The notes beneath the pieces are model-generated. The model did no database searches and had not been told where the DNA came from. It was given only the letters and a program-made list of their open reading frames with translations. The position numbers and the translations under genes are program-made. This document shows positions 44,267-53,237 of a stretch of DNA of 64,000 nt, piece after piece. The stretch is from Clostridiales bacterium (GTDB lineage Bacteria > Bacillota > Clostridia > Saccharofermentanales > Saccharofermentanaceae). The first letter of the stretch is position 1; each line of letters opens with the position of its first letter. Where the stretch lies: positions 62,001-126,000 of the forward strand of contig JAFXMZ010000024.1 in assembly GCA_017529925.1 (NCBI GenBank), written 5' to 3'.

Positions 44267-45877
44267 TCAGCGCTCGTGTCTTGCGTACTTGGGAAGGAGC
44301 ATGGGAGATACTTCTCCGGTCTCGAGACCTGCACTCTTGAGCTCGTCGTCAAATGCCTTGACGTGATCGAGGTTCATGTTGCCGATCGTTACTTCCTTAT
44401 ACTTGGCAGCTGCCTTCTTACCTGCATTCCTACCGAATACGATAACGTCGAGGAGGGAGTTACCCATAAGTCTGTTCGTACCGTGAATACCGCCTGCTGC
44501 CTCACCCGCAACGAGGAGGTTGGGGATAGCATTTGTAAATCCGTCACCGTTGATCTCGAGTCCGCCGTTCTGATAGTGGAGCGTAGGATAGATGAGGATC
44601 GGAACCTTACGCATGTCGATGCCGTAGTTCATATACATACGGAACATGGCAGGGATCCTCTTTTCGATGGTTCCCTCACCGCCGAGGATCTCGATCATGG
44701 GTGTGTCGAGCCATACGCCCTGGACTCCGCCCGGAGCATCGACTCCTCTTCCCTCTCTGCACTCACGGATAACACCGGAAGCGTTGACATCTCTTGTCTC
44801 GAGAGGATGGATATAAGCCTCACCGTTTGCATTGACGAGCTGTGCGCCTACGGATCTTACCTTCTCCGTAACGAGTGCACCGAGGATCTGGGAAGGGTAA
44901 ACGGCACCTGTAGGATGGTACTGGATCGAATCCTGATAAAGGAGAGGTGCGCCTGCCCTGTATCCGAGAACAAGTCCGTCAGCCGTAGCTCCGTAGTGGT
45001 TGGATGTAGGGAATCCGTTGTAGTGCATCCTTCCTGCACCACCGGTAGCGATAACGACTGTCTTAGCCTTTGCTACAGAATAGTCACCGGTCTCCATGTT
45101 GAGGAGGACTGCACCTGCGACCTGTCCCTTGTCGTCCTTGATGAGCTCGACAGCAGATGTGAACTCGATTACCGGGATACCGAGGTTGATGACCTCATCC
45201 CTGAGTGTTCTCATGATCTCTGCACCGGAGTAGTCCTTGGCTGCATGCATCCTCTTTCTGGATGTTCCGCCGCCGTGTGTGGTTACCATCGTACCGTCTG
45301 TTTCCTTATCGAACTCGACTCCGAGCTCATTAAGCCACTTGATCGCATCGGGAGCTTCCATTACGAGCCTCTTTACGAGCTCGGGCCTTGCAGCGAAGTG
45401 TCCGCCGCCGAAGCAGTCGAGGTAGTGCTGAACAGGAGAATCGTTCTCCTTATCAGCTGCCTGGATACCGCCCTCAGCCATCATCGTATTTGCATCACCG
45501 ATACGGAGCTTTGTGACGATCATAACGTCAGCGCCTGCATTGTGAGCCTCGATAGCACAGGAGGAACCTGCTCCGCCGCCGCCAATTACGAGTACATCCA
45601 CATCATAGTCGATCTTGGAGATGTCGACCTTATCCGTCATGAGACGGCTGGTGGAATGGAGCATCTTGGCAAGCTCGATGGGAGCTCTCTGACCCTTGTT
45701 GGGGCCAACCTTGATCTCTTCAAAGGAATCGTTATTGTAATCGGGATGGAACTTCGAAAGGAGGTCGTCCTTCTCGTCAGCCGTGAGTCTTCTGGGCTCT
45801 GTAGCCATACGTGCAGCTCTCGTAGCCTCAACCTTCCTGACAGATTCCATCATGCTTTCATTATATGGTGCATACAT
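44267..45877 (-). CDS. Fumarate-reductase/succinate-dehydrogenase-like flavoprotein, soluble type
   Basis: A 536-residue flavoprotein, last gene of the operon. An unusual N-terminal extension of about 90 residues precedes the FAD fold (GGGGAG, 99-104). Catalytic features of the FrdA/SdhA family are kept: HPTG at 321-324, Arg341, Arg362 in TRDV, His434 in LHYQNGG and Arg469 in HGTNRL. The histidine that binds FAD covalently in membrane FrdA/SdhA (SHT before AAEGG) is Asn130 here, so FAD is probably non-covalent. No membrane anchor gene is present. Likely acceptor is fumarate; another enoate such as acrylate is possible. The iron-sulfur gene lies 15 nt upstream. Confidence 0.82.
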   Translation of the reverse strand: MYAPYNESMMESVRKVEATRAARMATEPRRLTADEKDDLLSKFHPDYNNDSFEEIKVGPNKGQRAPIELAKMLHSTSRLMTDKVDISKIDYDVDVLVIGGGGAGSSCAIEAHNAGADVMIVTKLRIGDANTMMAEGGIQAADKENDSPVQHYLDCFGGGHFAARPELVKRLVMEAPDAIKWLNELGVEFDKETDGTMVTTHGGGTSRKRMHAAKDYSGAEIMRTLRDEVINLGIPVIEFTSAVELIKDDKGQVAGAVLLNMETGDYSVAKAKTVVIATGGAGRMHYNGFPTSNHYGATADGLVLGYRAGAPLLYQDSIQYHPTGAVYPSQILGALVTEKVRSVGAQLVNANGEAYIHPLETRDVNASGVIRECREGRGVDAPGGVQGVWLDTPMIEILGGEGTIEKRIPAMFRMYMNYGIDMRKVPILIYPTLHYQNGGLEINGDGFTNAIPNLLVAGEAAGGIHGTNRLMGNSLLDVIVFGRNAGKKAAAKYKEVTIGNMNLDHVKAFDDELKSAGLETGEVSPMLLPKYARHER

Positions 45878-45892
45878 TGGTTTTGGCCCTCC

Positions 45893-46567
45893 TTATTTCT
45901 CTATCTCTCTGTTGTTGTAAAGATCCTTGACCTCATCGATCGACTTGGCCATCATGTCAGCCATAGCCGAATCAAATTCGCCGTTATTGATCTCCTCAAC
46001 ACGCTTGGTAAGGTGCTTGGCCTCAGGCTCGATGTACTTACCGTTAAGTCTTCTTGCAAGAAGTCCGACCATGGGATGTGAGATACCGGCGGGGCATCTT
46101 ACGGAACATGTTCCGCACATAATACAGTCGAATGACTCCTCGGCGCACTTCTTTATGTCGCCTCTCTGGGCATAAGCGATATACTGCATCGTATTAAGGC
46201 TCTGAGGACATGCCTTTGTGCAGGCATTGCATCCGATACATGAGTAGATCTCGGGATACAGTTCCATCATGACCTTCTGGTTTGCCTGAAGATCGTTGAT
46301 ATCATATGTTCTCTTATCTGTAGGGAAATAAGGGATCTGTGTGATATACATGCCTTCCTGAACCTTAGTCGTGCAGGCAAGACCTGTCTTGAGCTCATTA
46401 TGTCCCTTGATCCTGTAGATGCAGGCGCAGGCACCGCAGAAACCGTGACGGCAGCCGACACCTCTTGTGAGTGTATAACCTGCATACTCCATAGCAGTCT
46501 GGATGGTCAGGGCAGCAGGTACCTGGTACTTCTTACCGTAAAAGTAAACGTTTACCATTTCTTCCAT
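45893..46567 (-). CDS. Fumarate-reductase-like iron-sulfur subunit
   Basis: Electron-transfer subunit paired with the flavoprotein. The start chosen is ATG 46567 (M-E-E-M-V), with AAGGAAG upstream; an earlier ATG at 46591 overlaps flxA and has no site. The 224-residue protein has an N-terminal [2Fe-2S] ferredoxin domain (C39, C44, C47, C65) and two CxxCxxCxxxC motifs (C110-C120, C148-C158), so two [4Fe-4S] clusters are predicted in place of the 4Fe plus 3Fe pair of ordinary FrdB. It lacks the HdrB-like CCG domain that is fused in the methanogen thiol:fumarate reductase TfrB; here HdrB is a separate gene. It would carry electrons from Hdr/Flx to the flavoprotein. Confidence 0.82.
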   Translation of the reverse strand: MEEMVNVYFYGKKYQVPAALTIQTAMEYAGYTLTRGVGCRHGFCGACACIYRIKGHNELKTGLACTTKVQEGMYITQIPYFPTDKRTYDINDLQANQKVMMELYPEIYSCIGCNACTKACPQSLNTMQYIAYAQRGDIKKCAEESFDCIMCGTCSVRCPAGISHPMVGLLARRLNGKYIEPEAKHLTKRVEEINNGEFDSAMADMMAKSIDEVKDLYNNREIEK

Positions 46568-46590
46568 AGTATTTATTCTTCCTTTCCTCA

Positions 46591-47433
46591 TCAATATTCA
46601 TTGGGCAGTTCGTCTATCTGGTCGAATCTGAATACAGGACCGTCCTTGCAGACAAACTTGGATCCGATGTTGCATCTTCCGCACTTACCGATACCGCACT
46701 TCATGCGCAGCTCGAGCGTGGTATAGATCTGCTCATCCGTGAAGCCCATTTCCTTAAGGCCCTGAAGGACGAACTTGATCATGATCGGAGGTCCGCAGAC
46801 GATGCCGATGCAGTCTGTCTTGAATCCGATCTCCTTGAGGTATGTGGGAACAAATCCTACATGGCCGTCCCATCCCTCCTGCTCACGGTCTATGGTGAGA
46901 TAGACGTTTACGTTGGGTGCCTTCATCCATACGTCCTGGATCTCCTGGAGCTTAACAAGGTCATCAGCGGATCTGGATCCGTAGAGGATATCGATCCTTC
47001 CGTAATTCTCCCTGTTGTCGAGGCAGTAGTTGATAACAGACCTTAACGGAGCAAGACCGATACCGCCTGCGATAAAGAGAAGGTTCTTGCCCTTGAACTC
47101 TGTCTCAACGGGGAAGTTGTTTCCGTAGGGACCTCTTACGGTGACCATGTCACCTACTTCCAGGCTGTGGAGCTGTTCTGTGAGGATACCGCACTTCTTG
47201 ATGGAGAATTCCTGGTATTCCTTGTTCGTAGGGGATGATGTAATAGAGAACATTCCCTCGGATACTCCGGGTACACATACCATGGCGCACTGACCGGGCA
47301 TATGCTCGAAAAGCTTTCCACCGTCAGGTGCATTAACCCTGAATGTCTTTACATCGGGAGTCTCCTGTGTGATCCCCGTGATTATGCCAACCTGAGGCAC
47401 TAACATATCCTTGCTGTTACCGCAATCACACAT
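46591..47433 (-). CDS. flxA: FlxA-like NAD(P)H-oxidising FAD/[2Fe-2S] subunit
   Basis: A 280-residue ferredoxin-reductase-type protein: FAD motif SITSSP, NAD-binding GGIGLAPLRS and a C-terminal [2Fe-2S] motif CGIGKCGRCNIGSKFVCKDG, as in sulfhydrogenase gamma and dihydroorotate dehydrogenase electron-transfer subunits. In Desulfovibrio FlxABCD-HdrABC the equivalent protein takes electrons from NADH. Its ATG shares one base with the TGA of the upstream gene (TGATG). Acts in the cytosol. Confidence 0.87.
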   Translation of the reverse strand: MCDCGNSKDMLVPQVGIITGITQETPDVKTFRVNAPDGGKLFEHMPGQCAMVCVPGVSEGMFSITSSPTNKEYQEFSIKKCGILTEQLHSLEVGDMVTVRGPYGNNFPVETEFKGKNLLFIAGGIGLAPLRSVINYCLDNRENYGRIDILYGSRSADDLVKLQEIQDVWMKAPNVNVYLTIDREQEGWDGHVGFVPTYLKEIGFKTDCIGIVCGPPIMIKFVLQGLKEMGFTDEQIYTTLELRMKCGIGKCGRCNIGSKFVCKDGPVFRFDQIDELPNEY

Positions 47434-48527
47434 CAGACGGCACCTCCTTTTTCAGCTTTTTCAAAAGCCTTGATAACTTTTATGATATTGAGCGACTGAG
47501 GGCACTTGTCCACACAGCGTCCGCATCCGACGCAGGAGAACATGCCGTCATATCTGTCAGGGAAGTATACGAGCTTATGCATGAATCTCTGACGGAATCT
47601 CTGAAGCTGGGAAGTCCTGTTCTGACCGCCGGCCATGAGAGTAAAGTCGGAATACATGCATGAATCCCAGCATCTGTATCTCTGTATGCCGTCCTTTGTC
47701 GTATAGTCCTTGATGTCGTAGCACTGGCATGTAGGGCATACGAATGTACATGTTCCGCATCCGAGGCAGGGATTATAGATCTTTCCCCAGACTTCGGAAT
47801 TGAACTTCTCGTCCGTCTTGCCCTGGCCCCAGCCTTCCAGACTGAGCTTCGTATTGGGAAGCTTGTCCATAATGGCCTTTATATTTGCCTTCTCTTCCTC
47901 GATCGCACCCTCGTCGGCATCGGACAGGATATCCTTAACTGACTCGGTAAGCTTTGTGCCCTTCTCGGTCATGGGCTTCCAGTAAAGGTCCTCACCGACT
48001 ACCCATGTTGCAACATCAGCCTTGGGGTCAGAGGGATCTATTCCGAATACTGTGCAGAAGCAGGACTCCTCGGGCTCATGGCAGGCAAGGGCCACGATTA
48101 TGCTGTGATCCCTTCTTGCCTTGTAGTAATTATCTACGGGGTCGGAGAGGAATACCTTGTCGAGCACGTCAACAGCCTTGACATCACAGCCTCTCATGCC
48201 GAAGACTACAAAGTCCTTATCCTTCAGCTCCTCCATCTGTACTTCGAGCTTGGTCCTGATCTTTGTGCCGGAAGCCTCCTCGCCGTTTTCAAGTTCATCG
48301 GCGGGAGTTATGGTCTTCTTTACATTGTAGAGAGTCTCAAACTGAGGGAAGAATGCATCCTTAGCAGACTTTACAGTCTTGTTCGTGAGGATACCTTCCG
48401 TGTCTGCTCCCTCTTCGTATACGCCGAAGTTATACTGCCCGGCCTTCTTTACTGGAAGTATGAGCTCCTGCTCTCCGGCGATCTTTGAGAATAATGTATT
48501 TATATCTTTTATAGCAATCTTATACAT
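47433..48527 (-). CDS. flxB: FlxB-like 4Fe-4S dicluster subunit
   Basis: 364 residues. The N-terminal 220 residues match the AsrA/sulfhydrogenase beta type, with VVFGMRGCDVKAVDVLD. The C-terminal part has two clusters: CLGCGTCTFVCPTCQC and CVGCGRCVDKCP. Such subunits relay electrons between the NAD-binding FAD subunit and the next partner. It follows the FlxC-like gene by three nt and precedes flxA with a one-base overlap. Confidence 0.85.
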   Translation of the reverse strand: MYKIAIKDINTLFSKIAGEQELILPVKKAGQYNFGVYEEGADTEGILTNKTVKSAKDAFFPQFETLYNVKKTITPADELENGEEASGTKIRTKLEVQMEELKDKDFVVFGMRGCDVKAVDVLDKVFLSDPVDNYYKARRDHSIIVALACHEPEESCFCTVFGIDPSDPKADVATWVVGEDLYWKPMTEKGTKLTESVKDILSDADEGAIEEEKANIKAIMDKLPNTKLSLEGWGQGKTDEKFNSEVWGKIYNPCLGCGTCTFVCPTCQCYDIKDYTTKDGIQRYRCWDSCMYSDFTLMAGGQNRTSQLQRFRQRFMHKLVYFPDRYDGMFSCVGCGRCVDKCPQSLNIIKVIKAFEKAEKGGAV

Positions 48528-48530
48528 ATA

Positions 48531-49490
48531 TTATCCCCTTTCTCCAGGCTCGATGTCTTCAAAGGTAAAGTCCGTAAGAGGGCACTGTGCCTCAGGATCC
48601 TTACCTGCCTGGAACTCGCCGTAGAATTTGTCGATGTCCTTGATGAACTTCCTGTTGAAAAGGTGGAGCGGGATACCCTCGGGGCAAACCCTGCTGCACT
48701 CGCCGCAGTCTGTACATCTGCCGGCAACATGGAATGCTCTTATGATGTGGAACATCCTCTCTTCGAAAGAGACCACATTCGCCTTCTGCTGGGCGTCGAA
48801 CTTCGTGTTGTCGAAAATGCACTTCCTGCAAGAGCATGCAGGACATACATTACGGCATGCATTACACCTGATGCACTTGGACAGTTCCTTCTTGAAGAAC
48901 TCGAATCTCTCCTCGGGGCTCATAGCCTCGATCTTCTCGATCTCGGCGAACCTCTCCTGATCTGCGGTGTCCTTAGACTCGCCCCAGACCTCATCGGAGA
49001 TCATATGATCCTTGCCCTTGCAGACATGGCATCTGTTAAGAAGAACATCGCTGTAGTTTACCGTCTTGTCTCCGTAGATGGTCTTGACTGTGATCTCATC
49101 GGCACCGTCAAGCTCCGTACCGGAGATCTCCGTGATGCCCTTTGCATCCTTTTTGATCTTCTCGATATCGAGCTTGCCTCTGCAGCCTACGGCTACGATA
49201 TAGGCATTGTCACGGTTGACCCTGTGCTCCCTGATGAGCTGGTTAAAGCTGTAGGTATCGCAGGGCTTAAGGCATACAGCCGTCTTTCCCTCGAGCTTTG
49301 TAGCTTCGATCATCATCTTGGAAAGATTTGCTCCGCAGAAACCGTCGTAAACAAAATCGTCCATTTCATCGACTGAGGTGAAGACTGCAGGCTCGGGATT
49401 ATAGGGCATGTCACCCTTCTTCCATCCGACTACCCTTGCCACGGTACCGTCAGTCAGGAGTTCTTTTAATCTGTCTTTTAATCCTTGCAT
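48531..49490 (-). CDS. flxC: FlxC-like iron-sulfur subunit
   Basis: 319 residues. The N-terminal half resembles the FrhB/coenzyme-F420-hydrogenase-beta type (CLKPCDTYSFNQLIREH, VGCRGKLD). The C-terminal half has CIRCNACRNVCPACSC and CTDCGECSRVCPEG, two [4Fe-4S] motifs. The start overlaps the end of the FlxD-like gene by 13 nt. Assignment as FlxC rests on order and composition, since FlxB and FlxC are similar in type. Confidence 0.75.
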   Translation of the reverse strand: MQGLKDRLKELLTDGTVARVVGWKKGDMPYNPEPAVFTSVDEMDDFVYDGFCGANLSKMMIEATKLEGKTAVCLKPCDTYSFNQLIREHRVNRDNAYIVAVGCRGKLDIEKIKKDAKGITEISGTELDGADEITVKTIYGDKTVNYSDVLLNRCHVCKGKDHMISDEVWGESKDTADQERFAEIEKIEAMSPEERFEFFKKELSKCIRCNACRNVCPACSCRKCIFDNTKFDAQQKANVVSFEERMFHIIRAFHVAGRCTDCGECSRVCPEGIPLHLFNRKFIKDIDKFYGEFQAGKDPEAQCPLTDFTFEDIEPGERG

Positions 49491-49924
49491 CTTAAATCCC
49501 CCAATCTGACACTCTTACCAAGTGACTTTATCTTCTCGCAGAATTCGTTCATTGTATTGGAGAACTTGACGCCCTCTGCGGCAGAACACCACTCGACTCT
49601 CGTTCTTCCGTTCTCAACGCCCATATAATCGAGCATGGAGAAGAGAAGTGTCATCCTTCTTCTTGCGTAGTAGTTACCCGTGCTGTAGTGGCAGTCTCCG
49701 GGATGGCATCCACAGATGATGACGCCGTCAGCGCCTCTCTCGAAAGCCCTCAGGATAAACATCGGATTGACTCTTCCCGAGCAGGGGACTCTGATTATCT
49801 TAACGTCTGCCGGATATGACAGTCTTGAAGATCCTGCCAGGTCTGCACCGGCGTAGGAACACCAGTTGCAGCAAAATGCTACTATCAACGGACGAAATTC
49901 CGTTTTCTCTTCGTTCATCGACAT
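49478..49924 (-). CDS. flxD: FlxD/MvhD-type [2Fe-2S] linker protein
   Basis: 148 residues from ATG 49924, which overlaps the end of hdrA by 10 nt and has GGAGG 10 nt upstream. It carries the MvhD cysteine motifs CNWCSYAGAD, VPCSGRV and CGCHPGDCHY that hold a [2Fe-2S] cluster. In methanogens and in Flx systems this protein passes electrons from the hydrogenase or NADH module to HdrA. Its presence directly after hdrA supports a physical Flx-Hdr complex. Confidence 0.93.
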   Translation of the reverse strand: MSMNEEKTEFRPLIVAFCCNWCSYAGADLAGSSRLSYPADVKIIRVPCSGRVNPMFILRAFERGADGVIICGCHPGDCHYSTGNYYARRRMTLLFSMLDYMGVENGRTRVEWCSAAEGVKFSNTMNEFCEKIKSLGKSVRLGDLRCKD

Positions 49925-51912
49925 ATAGAATCCACCTCCGTTGTAATCTGTCTGTTGGAGAAGCCCTGAAGATCCATGGCGCCGGAAGGACAGGACGTGG
50001 TGCAGGCACCGCATCCCTGACAGAGCGCGTTGTTGACGACAGCGACTCTTCTTGTCTCATTGACTCCGGGACCTCTGACCAGCTGATCCTCATATGTGAT
50101 AGCTCCGTAAGGGCAGACATTCGCACATGTGGAACATCCGTTACAGAACATCGGATCGCACTTGGCAGTACAAGGATTGGTCTTGAGCTTATCCTTGGCA
50201 AGGAGTCCGACTACCTTGACTGCAGCAGCGCCTGCCTGCGATACCGTCTCAGGGATATCCTTAGGACCCTGAGCCATACCTGACAGGAAGATACCTGCCG
50301 TAGGCGACTCAACGGGACGGAGCTTGGCATGTGCTTCTGTGAGGAAGTCATTGTTATCGATACTTGCCGTAAGCATTGTGGCGATCTTGCGTACGCCCTT
50401 GTTAGGCTCGATGGCGGCAGCGAGGACGACCATATCGGTCTTCTTCATGATCTGCTTATTGTCGAGCATGTCGACTGCCTGTACCATGAGCGATCCGTCG
50501 GGCTGGGGAATGACCTTTCCGACCTGACCCTTAACGTAGTTTACGTGATACTGCTCAACTGCTCTTCTGTAGAACTCGTCGAAGTTCTTACCGGGAGTTC
50601 TTACGTCGATATAGAAGACAGTGATATTCGTATCAGGCCAGTGATCCTTGATGAGCATGGCGTGCTTAGCGGTATACATGCAGCATACCTTGGAGCAGTA
50701 GGGCTTTCCGCGCTCGTCGTCGCATCTGCTGCCTACGCACTGGATAAATACGATATCCTTAGGCTGCTTATGGTCACTCATCCTCTCGAGGTGTCCGCCT
50801 GTAGGGCCGGAAGCATTCATGAGACGCTCGAGCTCAATGGATGTGATAACATCGGGAGACTCATTATATGCATACTCGCCGTACTTATCGAGATTAATGA
50901 TGTCAAAGCCGGTAGCTACTACGATGGCACCGTACTTGACTGTTACGATCTCATCCTCCTGCTCGTAGTTAACGGCCTTGGAGGGACAGATCTTTGCACA
51001 GATACCGCACTTTCCTGTCTTGAAGTAAGTACAGTTCTCACGGTCGATAACGGGTACTGCGGGAACCGCCTGGGCAAAAGGCATATAGATGGCGGATCTT
51101 CCCCGAAGCCCCCTGTCGAACTCGCTCGGGATCTTTCCCGACTTTCCGAGAGGGCACTTGGCCTGGCACTCGCCGCATCCGGTACAAGCCGCCATATCAA
51201 CGGATCTTGCCTTCTTCCTTATCTGTACGTCGAAGTTTCCTACATATCCGGATACGCCCTCGACCTCACTGTAGGTATAAAGGGTGATGTTGGGATGCTG
51301 GTTTACCTCGACCATCTTAGGAGTGAGGATACATGATGCACAGTCGAGGGTAGGGAATGTCTTATCGAACTGGCTCATCCTTCCTCCGATGGAAGGTTCC
51401 CTCTCGACGATATCTACCTGATAGCCGGCATCTGCGATATCAAGAGCAGTCTGGATACCTGCGATACCGCCGCCGATAACGAGGGCTCTCTTGGTAACGG
51501 GGCTCTCGCCTTCCTGCAGGGGAGCATTGAGATTGACCTTGGCGATCGCCGCCCTTGCAAGGATCACAGCCTTCTCCGTTGCCTCTTCCCTGTCCTTGTG
51601 GATCCAGGAGCACTGCTCACGGATATTGGCGATCTCGACCATGTAGGGATTAAGGCCGGCCTTCTCCGCACACGCCCTGAAAGTCTTCTCGTGCATACGG
51701 GGAGAGCAGGAGCAGATAACAAGACCTGTAAGACCGTGTTCCTTGATGGCTTCACCGATCTTCTCCTGACCCGCTTCCGAGCACATATACATATAGTCGT
51801 CGGCGAATACTACGCCGGGCTCGAACCTTACGAGCTCAACGACTTTCTTTACATCTACCGTAGCGGCGATATTAGTGCCGCAATGACAGACAAATACACC
51901 TATTCTCTGCAC
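49915..51912 (-). CDS. hdrA: Heterodisulfide-reductase-like subunit A (flavin electron-bifurcating)
   Basis: 665 residues from GTG 51912, which has GGAGG eight nt upstream. The N-terminal part has FVCHCGTNI and ICSCSPRMHEKTF, then a thioredoxin-reductase-like FAD fold with GGGIAG near 150. Further [4Fe-4S] motifs are CTGCGECQAKCP, CGICAKICP, CNGCSTCANVCP and CQGCGACTTSCP. HdrA of methanogens holds the FAD where electrons split between ferredoxin and heterodisulfide. The C-terminal ferredoxin domains are the expected ferredoxin exit. Full-length and apparently intact. Confidence 0.95.
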   Translation of the reverse strand: MQRIGVFVCHCGTNIAATVDVKKVVELVRFEPGVVFADDYMYMCSEAGQEKIGEAIKEHGLTGLVICSCSPRMHEKTFRACAEKAGLNPYMVEIANIREQCSWIHKDREEATEKAVILARAAIAKVNLNAPLQEGESPVTKRALVIGGGIAGIQTALDIADAGYQVDIVEREPSIGGRMSQFDKTFPTLDCASCILTPKMVEVNQHPNITLYTYSEVEGVSGYVGNFDVQIRKKARSVDMAACTGCGECQAKCPLGKSGKIPSEFDRGLRGRSAIYMPFAQAVPAVPVIDRENCTYFKTGKCGICAKICPSKAVNYEQEDEIVTVKYGAIVVATGFDIINLDKYGEYAYNESPDVITSIELERLMNASGPTGGHLERMSDHKQPKDIVFIQCVGSRCDDERGKPYCSKVCCMYTAKHAMLIKDHWPDTNITVFYIDVRTPGKNFDEFYRRAVEQYHVNYVKGQVGKVIPQPDGSLMVQAVDMLDNKQIMKKTDMVVLAAAIEPNKGVRKIATMLTASIDNNDFLTEAHAKLRPVESPTAGIFLSGMAQGPKDIPETVSQAGAAAVKVVGLLAKDKLKTNPCTAKCDPMFCNGCSTCANVCPYGAITYEDQLVRGPGVNETRRVAVVNNALCQGCGACTTSCPSGAMDLQGFSNRQITTEVDSICR

Positions 51913-51917
51913 GTTAC

Positions 51918-52313
51918 TTACCTCCTGTACCTGCGGTATGCGCTTACAAGGAGCTGCTGAGGAACATCGTCGTCAATGAGCTCGGGGATATCATCTGCAA
52001 GAAGGTGATCTCCTCCCCTTTCTCTCTCAACAAGCTGTCTTGCAGCATCGATGAGCTTGCCGGGCTGAACGTTCCTGGGGCATCTCTCGATACATGCGAG
52101 GCATGTAAGGCACTTCCAGAGCGACTGGGAACCGACGAGCGATTCGATATCGCCGTTGATGATATAAGAAGCGAACTGGTGGGGCTTTACGTCCATCTCG
52201 TTAAAGGACGGGCATGAACCCGAGCACTTGCCGCACTTCATGCACTTATAGGGATCACATCCGGAGATCTCCTTAATAAGCTCAACCTTTTTCTCGATCT
52301 CTTGCTTTGTCAT
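51918..52313 (-). CDS. hdrC: Heterodisulfide-reductase-like subunit C
   Basis: 131 residues with two [4Fe-4S] motifs: C24-x2-C27-x2-C30-x3-C34 and C68-x2-C71-x2-C74-x3-C78, followed by a helical tail. It links HdrA to HdrB. The ATG overlaps the hdrB stop by 4 nt (ATGA) and its end lies 5 nt before hdrA. Confidence 0.94.
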   Translation of the reverse strand: MTKQEIEKKVELIKEISGCDPYKCMKCGKCSGSCPSFNEMDVKPHQFASYIINGDIESLVGSQSLWKCLTCLACIERCPRNVQPGKLIDAARQLVERERGGDHLLADDIPELIDDDVPQQLLVSAYRRYRR

Positions 52314-53104
52314 GAATTACCCTCCTTTGCGCCGAGAGCCTCTGCAAGGAGCTCCGTGAAGTAGTATACGGGGATCTTCGAATCCGCCTCGGACTTATTG
52401 AGGTTGTACATACAGAGAGGGCAGGCAGTGATCAGCATATCGGCTCCGAAGCCATTGCTACTGTCGAAGATGAGCTTCGTCCTCTCCTGGGAGATACCGC
52501 CCTCCTTGAGGGAAGTATAAGCTCCGCAACATTCATTCCTGTAAGGGAATACAACAGGCTCTGCACCGAGTGCCCTGATGAAATCCTCCATTATCTTCGG
52601 ATTCTCGGGATCATCGAACTCAAGGATCTTTCCGGGTCTTAAGACGAGGCATCCGTAGTAGGCACCGATCTTCTTTCCCGTCAGGGGATTGGTGACCTTC
52701 TTGGCAAGCTCGTCAAAGCCTATAACGTCTCTTAACACCTCGAGGAAGTGAAGGACCTTTGTCTCACCTCTGTAAGGCTCGTCGAGAGCGAGGTAATTAT
52801 TCGCGCGGTCGGAGATGTCACTTACATTCTTCATATCATCGTTTACTCTCTTGAGCACGTGATGACATGCAGAGCAGAGCGTAACGAGATCCTGGCCGTG
52901 TTCCTTCGCGTCATTGAGCGCGCGGACGGACGAAAGCTTTGTTGCTATCTCGTCCGAACCGAGAGGATAAACTCCTCCGCAGCACTGCCATTCATTGATC
53001 TCTTCCAGCTCGAAGCCCAGTATCTCGGCGCATTTTCTCGCATAAAGATCGAGATCAGCCGCCTTGTTCTTCAAAGTGCATCCGGGGTAATAACTGTATT
53101 TCAT
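52310..53104 (-). CDS. hdrB: Heterodisulfide-reductase-like subunit B
   Basis: 264 residues with two complete CCG motifs: C9, C41-C42, C77, C80 and C152, C192-C193, C228, C231. In methanogen HdrB these hold the two non-cubane [4Fe-4S] clusters that cleave CoM-S-S-CoB. This bacterium presumably lacks those cofactors, so the natural disulfide (or an electron-relay role to the fumarate-reductase-like subunits) is unknown. First gene of the operon, preceded by a 125-nt structured leader and an AAGGAGG site. Confidence 0.94.
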   Translation of the reverse strand: MKYSYYPGCTLKNKAADLDLYARKCAEILGFELEEINEWQCCGGVYPLGSDEIATKLSSVRALNDAKEHGQDLVTLCSACHHVLKRVNDDMKNVSDISDRANNYLALDEPYRGETKVLHFLEVLRDVIGFDELAKKVTNPLTGKKIGAYYGCLVLRPGKILEFDDPENPKIMEDFIRALGAEPVVFPYRNECCGAYTSLKEGGISQERTKLIFDSSNGFGADMLITACPLCMYNLNKSEADSKIPVYYFTELLAEALGAKEGNS

Positions 53105-53229
53105 AGTACCTCCTTAGCAGTCCGGAAATGATTGGCTGGTCTATGCCTCCGGGCGCAAAAAAGGCCAAGGCACCAATATCGTGCCTCATCCTTCAGATGT
53201 CTTCGGAAACGGACTGCATGTGCAGTCGT
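53105..53229 (-). promoter_or_regulatory. hdr operon leader with candidate transcription attenuator
   Basis: Three elements are visible on the minus strand. (a) At the 5' end, GACTGCA-n2-TGCAGTC (53212-53227). (b) A terminator-like hairpin AGGCAC/GTGCCT (53168-53173, 53181-53186) with outer AAGG/CCTT pairs and a T6 run at 53157-53162. (c) CGGACTGC just before the AAGGAGG of hdrB (53117-53124), exactly complementary to GCAGTCCG in the 5' element (53210-53217). So the 5' segment can pair locally or with the sequence beside the ribosome binding site. Not matched to any riboswitch class I know. Confidence 0.55.
53157..53193 (-). terminator. Attenuator-type terminator in the hdr leader
   Basis: Stem of six plus four pairs with a 7-nt loop, ending in TTTTTT on the minus strand, about 55 nt before the hdrB start codon. 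Being between promoter and gene, it would act conditionally. Confidence 0.55.
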
Positions 53230-53237
53230 CATAAACC

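Noticed and set aside
44252..46081. Plus-strand open frame of 609 codons opposite the fumarate-reductase-like genes
   Set aside because: It mirrors two well-supported genes with clear motifs, has no recognisable domain, and its Leu/Ser/Cys-rich composition is typical of the reverse complement of coding sequence.
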